A DNA stretch of 10,486 nucleotides from Bacteroidaceae bacterium (GTDB lineage: Bacteria; Bacteroidota; Bacteroidia; Bacteroidales; Bacteroidaceae), in assembly GCA_024695315.1 (NCBI GenBank), contig JAILIJ010000239.1:1-10486 (forward strand). Direction: 5' to 3'. The notes beneath the pieces are model-generated. The model saw only the letters and a program-made list of their open reading frames with translations, was not told where the DNA came from and searched no databases. Shown in pieces: positions 8,118 through 10,486 of the stretch. A program made the position numbers and the translations under genes. Positions within the stretch are counted from its first letter, which is position 1. Each line of letters starts with the position of its first letter.

Positions 8118-9515
8118 ATGAAAAAAATATATATTTTCGCAAGTCTTCTTACTGCATCTCTTGCTTTCACAGCTTGCGATGAAGACTATACAGACTGGGC
8201 TGACCCTCAAACATACAGCCAGGAGGATGAGCAGGCTAGCATAAAGGGTACAATAGAAAGAATTTCTGACAATATTGACCTTTCCTCCGCAGATGAGAAT
8301 ATAAACCTCATCAAACTGACTGGGGCAGAAAACACAACTACTAATTCAAATGTGAAATTCACAAAACTTCTTCTTAATGGTACAACAGAAATCCCTGTTT
8401 CCACAAACGAAGACACTCTTGTTGTTAAAGCCCAAGACCTTGCAACTGCTCTTCAGACATATTACAACTCACTTGAATGTACAACAAGAACATGTGAGTT
8501 CTCCGTTGGGGCTGTAATGGTAAATCAAGATGGAATGGCTTCGACTATGAATTTCGACTCAAATAACATTTCCATAAATGTACAAACAGCTAAGCTACCA
8601 TCTATAGCCGACGAAGAAGAGTTCTATTATGTAGGCGGCTACAATTCATGGAAATTAGCTTCTCCAACAGCCATGACAGCTAATGGCGATGGTACATACT
8701 CTTGTATCCTCGAATTGGCCGCTGGTAGCGAATGGTTCTGCTTCGCTCCTAAGAGTTCGGTAGAGAGCCAATCTTGGAATGCTCTCTTCCGTGCTAACTC
8801 AAACGGCGACACTTCAACATCTGGTTTCTTCAACCAAGATATTACAAGCGGTAACAGTTTCTGTGCAGAAATAGCAGAAGCAGGCAAGTATAAGTTTACC
8901 ATCTCACCTAAGACATGGACTTATTCTTATGCTAAATACGTGGAATCTGCTTTCTATGCTGGTGATGCCAACGGATGGAGCTTCTCTCCACTTGCTAAAA
9001 CAGGCGATAGCTTCGTAGGATATTACTACATCTATAAGCCAGACAACTCAAGCACTTGGGGATTCAAAGTCACTTCAGCTGCTAACTGGGACGGCGCACA
9101 ATATGGTGCAGGCGCAACAGCAGGAACAATAGCTGATGGCGGTGGAAATATCCAGATTACAGAGGAGTCAGGATTCTACAAACTATCTGTCAATACCGAT
9201 GCCCTCACATACACTATCGAACCTATAAGCCAAATGAGCCTTATCGGTTCTGCCGTAAATGGTGATTCAAACTGGGGAACAGATTATGACCTCACATTTA
9301 ATACGGAGACTATGGCATGGGAAGGCACATACGAGATGACAGACGGCGAGTATAAGATTCGCGCTAACCACGACTGGACACTCTCTTGGGGTGGTGCTCT
9401 TGACGCCATGACTTCTCAAAATGGAGCCAACCTTTCAATCACAGCCGGAACATATAAGTTCTCTTTCAAACCAAACTGTGACGGACAAGGTGTACTCTCT
9501 GTAACAGCTCAGTAA
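8118..9515 (+). CDS. susF: SusF-like starch-binding lipoprotein with three tandem modules
   Basis: Surface lipoprotein predicted to bind starch. The signal peptide ends in AFTAC with C20 as the lipidated residue, followed by DEDYTDWADPQ, a typical start for SusF-type N-domains. Residues about 40-160 form that N-terminal domain. Three beta-sandwich modules follow at about 167-270, 276-368 and 372-463, each opening with the same pattern: FYYVGGYNSW (169-178), FYAGDANGW (279-287) and LIGSAVNGDSNW (375-386). Further exposed aromatics (W206, W220, W267, W314, W324, W420, W424) are candidate sugar-stacking residues. One N-domain plus three modules in 465 residues matches B. theta SusF (about 485 residues, recalled) and differs from SusE, which has two. 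It starts 26 bases after susE, so the two are almost certainly co-transcribed. A 13-bp hairpin follows the stop. Confidence 0.87.
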   Translation: MKKIYIFASLLTASLAFTACDEDYTDWADPQTYSQEDEQASIKGTIERISDNIDLSSADENINLIKLTGAENTTTNSNVKFTKLLLNGTTEIPVSTNEDTLVVKAQDLATALQTYYNSLECTTRTCEFSVGAVMVNQDGMASTMNFDSNNISINVQTAKLPSIADEEEFYYVGGYNSWKLASPTAMTANGDGTYSCILELAAGSEWFCFAPKSSVESQSWNALFRANSNGDTSTSGFFNQDITSGNSFCAEIAEAGKYKFTISPKTWTYSYAKYVESAFYAGDANGWSFSPLAKTGDSFVGYYYIYKPDNSSTWGFKVTSAANWDGAQYGAGATAGTIADGGGNIQITEESGFYKLSVNTDALTYTIEPISQMSLIGSAVNGDSNWGTDYDLTFNTETMAWEGTYEMTDGEYKIRANHDWTLSWGGALDAMTSQNGANLSITAGTYKFSFKPNCDGQGVLSVTAQ

Positions 9516-9527
9516 TATTCTAAAAAC

Positions 9528-9568
9528 AAAGGTTATGAGGCCGGACTCATACTGACCTCATAACCTTT
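9528..9568 (+). terminator. Strong hairpin between susF-like gene and amylase; terminator or attenuator
   Basis: AAAGGTTATGAGG (9528-9540) pairs perfectly with CCTCATAACCTTT (9556-9568), a 13-bp stem with a 15-base loop, starting 13 bases after the susF-like stop and ending 15 bases before the amylase ATG. On the + strand the tract after the stem is TTTATAAAATC, a weak T-run, so partial termination or an RNA processing/stability role is more likely than full stop. On the minus strand the stem is followed by TTTGTTTTTAG, a better T-run, although no minus-strand gene is seen. Inside the structure TATGAG (9534-9539) can instead pair with CTCATA (9546-9551), giving a competing 6-bp hairpin. Confidence 0.65.
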
Positions 9569-9583
9569 ATAAAATCATCGACT

Positions 9584-10486
9584 ATGATCAAGAAATTTCT
9601 TTCGCTAACACTTCTTTTCGCAACAAGCCTCTCGCTACAAGTTAAGGCACAAGGATGGCCTTCCAATTATGATGGCGTGATGCTTCAAGGCTTTTATTGG
9701 GATAGCTATTCAGACACAAAATGGACAAAACTCGAGAAGCAAGCCGACGAATTGTCAAAATACTTCGACCTCATCTGGATTCCTAACTCTGGATATTGCG
9801 GAGGAAGTAATAACATGGGATACCTACCACTCTATTATTTCAATCAACAGTCTTCTTTCGGCACAGAGTCTGCCCTACGTAGCATGATAAGCACTTTCAA
9901 AGCCAAAGGTCTTGGAACAATAGCAGATGTAGTCATCAATCATCATGCTAATATCTCTAACTGGGTCGATTTCCCAGAAGAGACATATAACGGCACGACC
10001 TACCAATTACAGTCTACCGATATATGTAAAAATGACGACGGAGGAACATGCAAAAGCTGGGCTGACAAAAATGGATATTCCCTTTCTGACAATAACGATA
10101 CAGGGGAGGACTGGAGCGGAGCAAGAGATCTCGATCATAAATCTTCAAATGTAAATACCGTCGTCAAAGCATATCTTAATTATCTAATCAACGACCTCGG
10201 ATATTGCGGATTCCGCTATGACATGGTAAAAGGTTATAGCGCATCCTTTACAGCAGACTACAACACAACAGCCCAACCTACATTTTCTGTGGGTGAATAT
10301 TGGGACGGAAGTTCAGCCATTAAAAACTGGATAAACGGTACAAAGGTAAATGCTACTCCAACAAGTGCAGCCTTCGACTTCCAGTTCCGCTATCGCGTAC
10401 GCGATGCCATAAACCAAAACAACTGGACCAACCTTGCCGATAATACCAACGATACAAATGGACGTCCACTAATATACGATTCTAAC
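9584..10486 (+). CDS. Secreted GH13 alpha-amylase (3' end outside window)
   Basis: Alpha-amylase of family GH13, expected to cut internal alpha-1,4 bonds of starch. The frame runs from ATG at 9584 to the right edge with 301 codons and no stop. A type I signal peptide covers residues 1-22 (MIKKFLSLTLLFA..., cleavage after VKA, before Q23). There is no lipobox cysteine, unlike B. theta SusG. The mature protein opens with GVMLQGFYWDSY (31-42), typical of amylases near GH13 subfamilies 5-7. Conserved regions are visible: region I DVVINH (115-120), region V ARDLDH (180-185), region II GFRYDMVKG (209-217) with catalytic nucleophile D213 and R211, and region III FSVGEYW (234-240) with acid/base E238. 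Region IV (the NHD motif), the C-terminal domain and any starch-binding or secretion tag lie outside. It occupies the susG position. Substrate starch is well supported; subfamily and final location are not. Confidence 0.93.
   Translation, partial: MIKKFLSLTLLFATSLSLQVKAQGWPSNYDGVMLQGFYWDSYSDTKWTKLEKQADELSKYFDLIWIPNSGYCGGSNNMGYLPLYYFNQQSSFGTESALRSMISTFKAKGLGTIADVVINHHANISNWVDFPEETYNGTTYQLQSTDICKNDDGGTCKSWADKNGYSLSDNNDTGEDWSGARDLDHKSSNVNTVVKAYLNYLINDLGYCGFRYDMVKGYSASFTADYNTTAQPTFSVGEYWDGSSAIKNWINGTKVNATPTSAAFDFQFRYRVRDAINQNNWTNLADNTNDTNGRPLIYDSN

Noticed and set aside
9560..9575. Amylase promoter from TAACCTTTAT (resembles TAnnTTTG)
   Set aside because: It has an extra base and lacks the G, overlaps the hairpin arm, and has no TTTG about 20-25 bases upstream.
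9945..10154. 69-codon open frame inside the amylase region
   Set aside because: It is in a different frame from the GH13 gene, whose catalytic motifs run straight through this stretch, and its product resembles nothing recognisable.
1..10486. Mobile element, phage, tRNA or defence genes
   Set aside because: No transposase, integrase, tRNA-like cloverleaf or defence motif was seen; all coding space is taken by the Sus genes.

Overview
The window carries the core of a Sus-type starch-utilisation locus (a polysaccharide utilisation locus) from a Bacteroidales bacterium, most likely a Prevotella/Segatella or Bacteroides relative. This rests on the SusC/SusD pair, the lipoprotein signals, A-rich leaders without Shine-Dalgarno sequences, moderate G+C with AT-rich gaps, and the gene order. 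All six genes are on the + strand. The order GH97 - SusC - SusD - SusE-like - SusF-like - GH13 amylase matches susB-C-D-E-F-G of the Bacteroides thetaiotaomicron sus operon (established knowledge). susA and the regulator susR are not in the window and could lie upstream.

Layout. 2-1810: 3' part of a GH97 alpha-glucosidase, cut by the left edge. 1811-2072: a 262-base non-coding gap holding a GAGTGAA heptamer array, two possible small hairpins, a second heptamer array of the same family in the opposite orientation, and an AT-rich inverted repeat just before susC. 2073-5132: SusC TonB-dependent porin. 5183-6805: SusD lipoprotein. 6931-8091: SusE-like lipoprotein. 8118-9515: SusF-like lipoprotein with three tandem starch-binding modules. 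9528-9568: a 13-bp perfect hairpin. 9584-10486: 5' part of a secreted GH13 alpha-amylase, cut by the right edge; it has no stop codon in the window.

How the genes work together (family knowledge plus context). SusD, SusE and SusF hold starch at the cell surface. The GH13 amylase cuts internal alpha-1,4 bonds. SusC with SusD imports maltooligosaccharides using TonB energy. GH97 releases glucose from them in the periplasm. The amylase has a plain signal peptide rather than the lipoprotein signal of SusG, so its location may differ from the B. theta model.

I found no clearly new biological system. The coding content is a complete-looking canonical Sus core. The least explained features are non-coding: the pair of opposed heptamer arrays between GH97 and susC, and the hairpin with competing 3' arms between the SusF-like gene and the amylase. 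Comparisons with B. theta proteins are from memory, not from an alignment.
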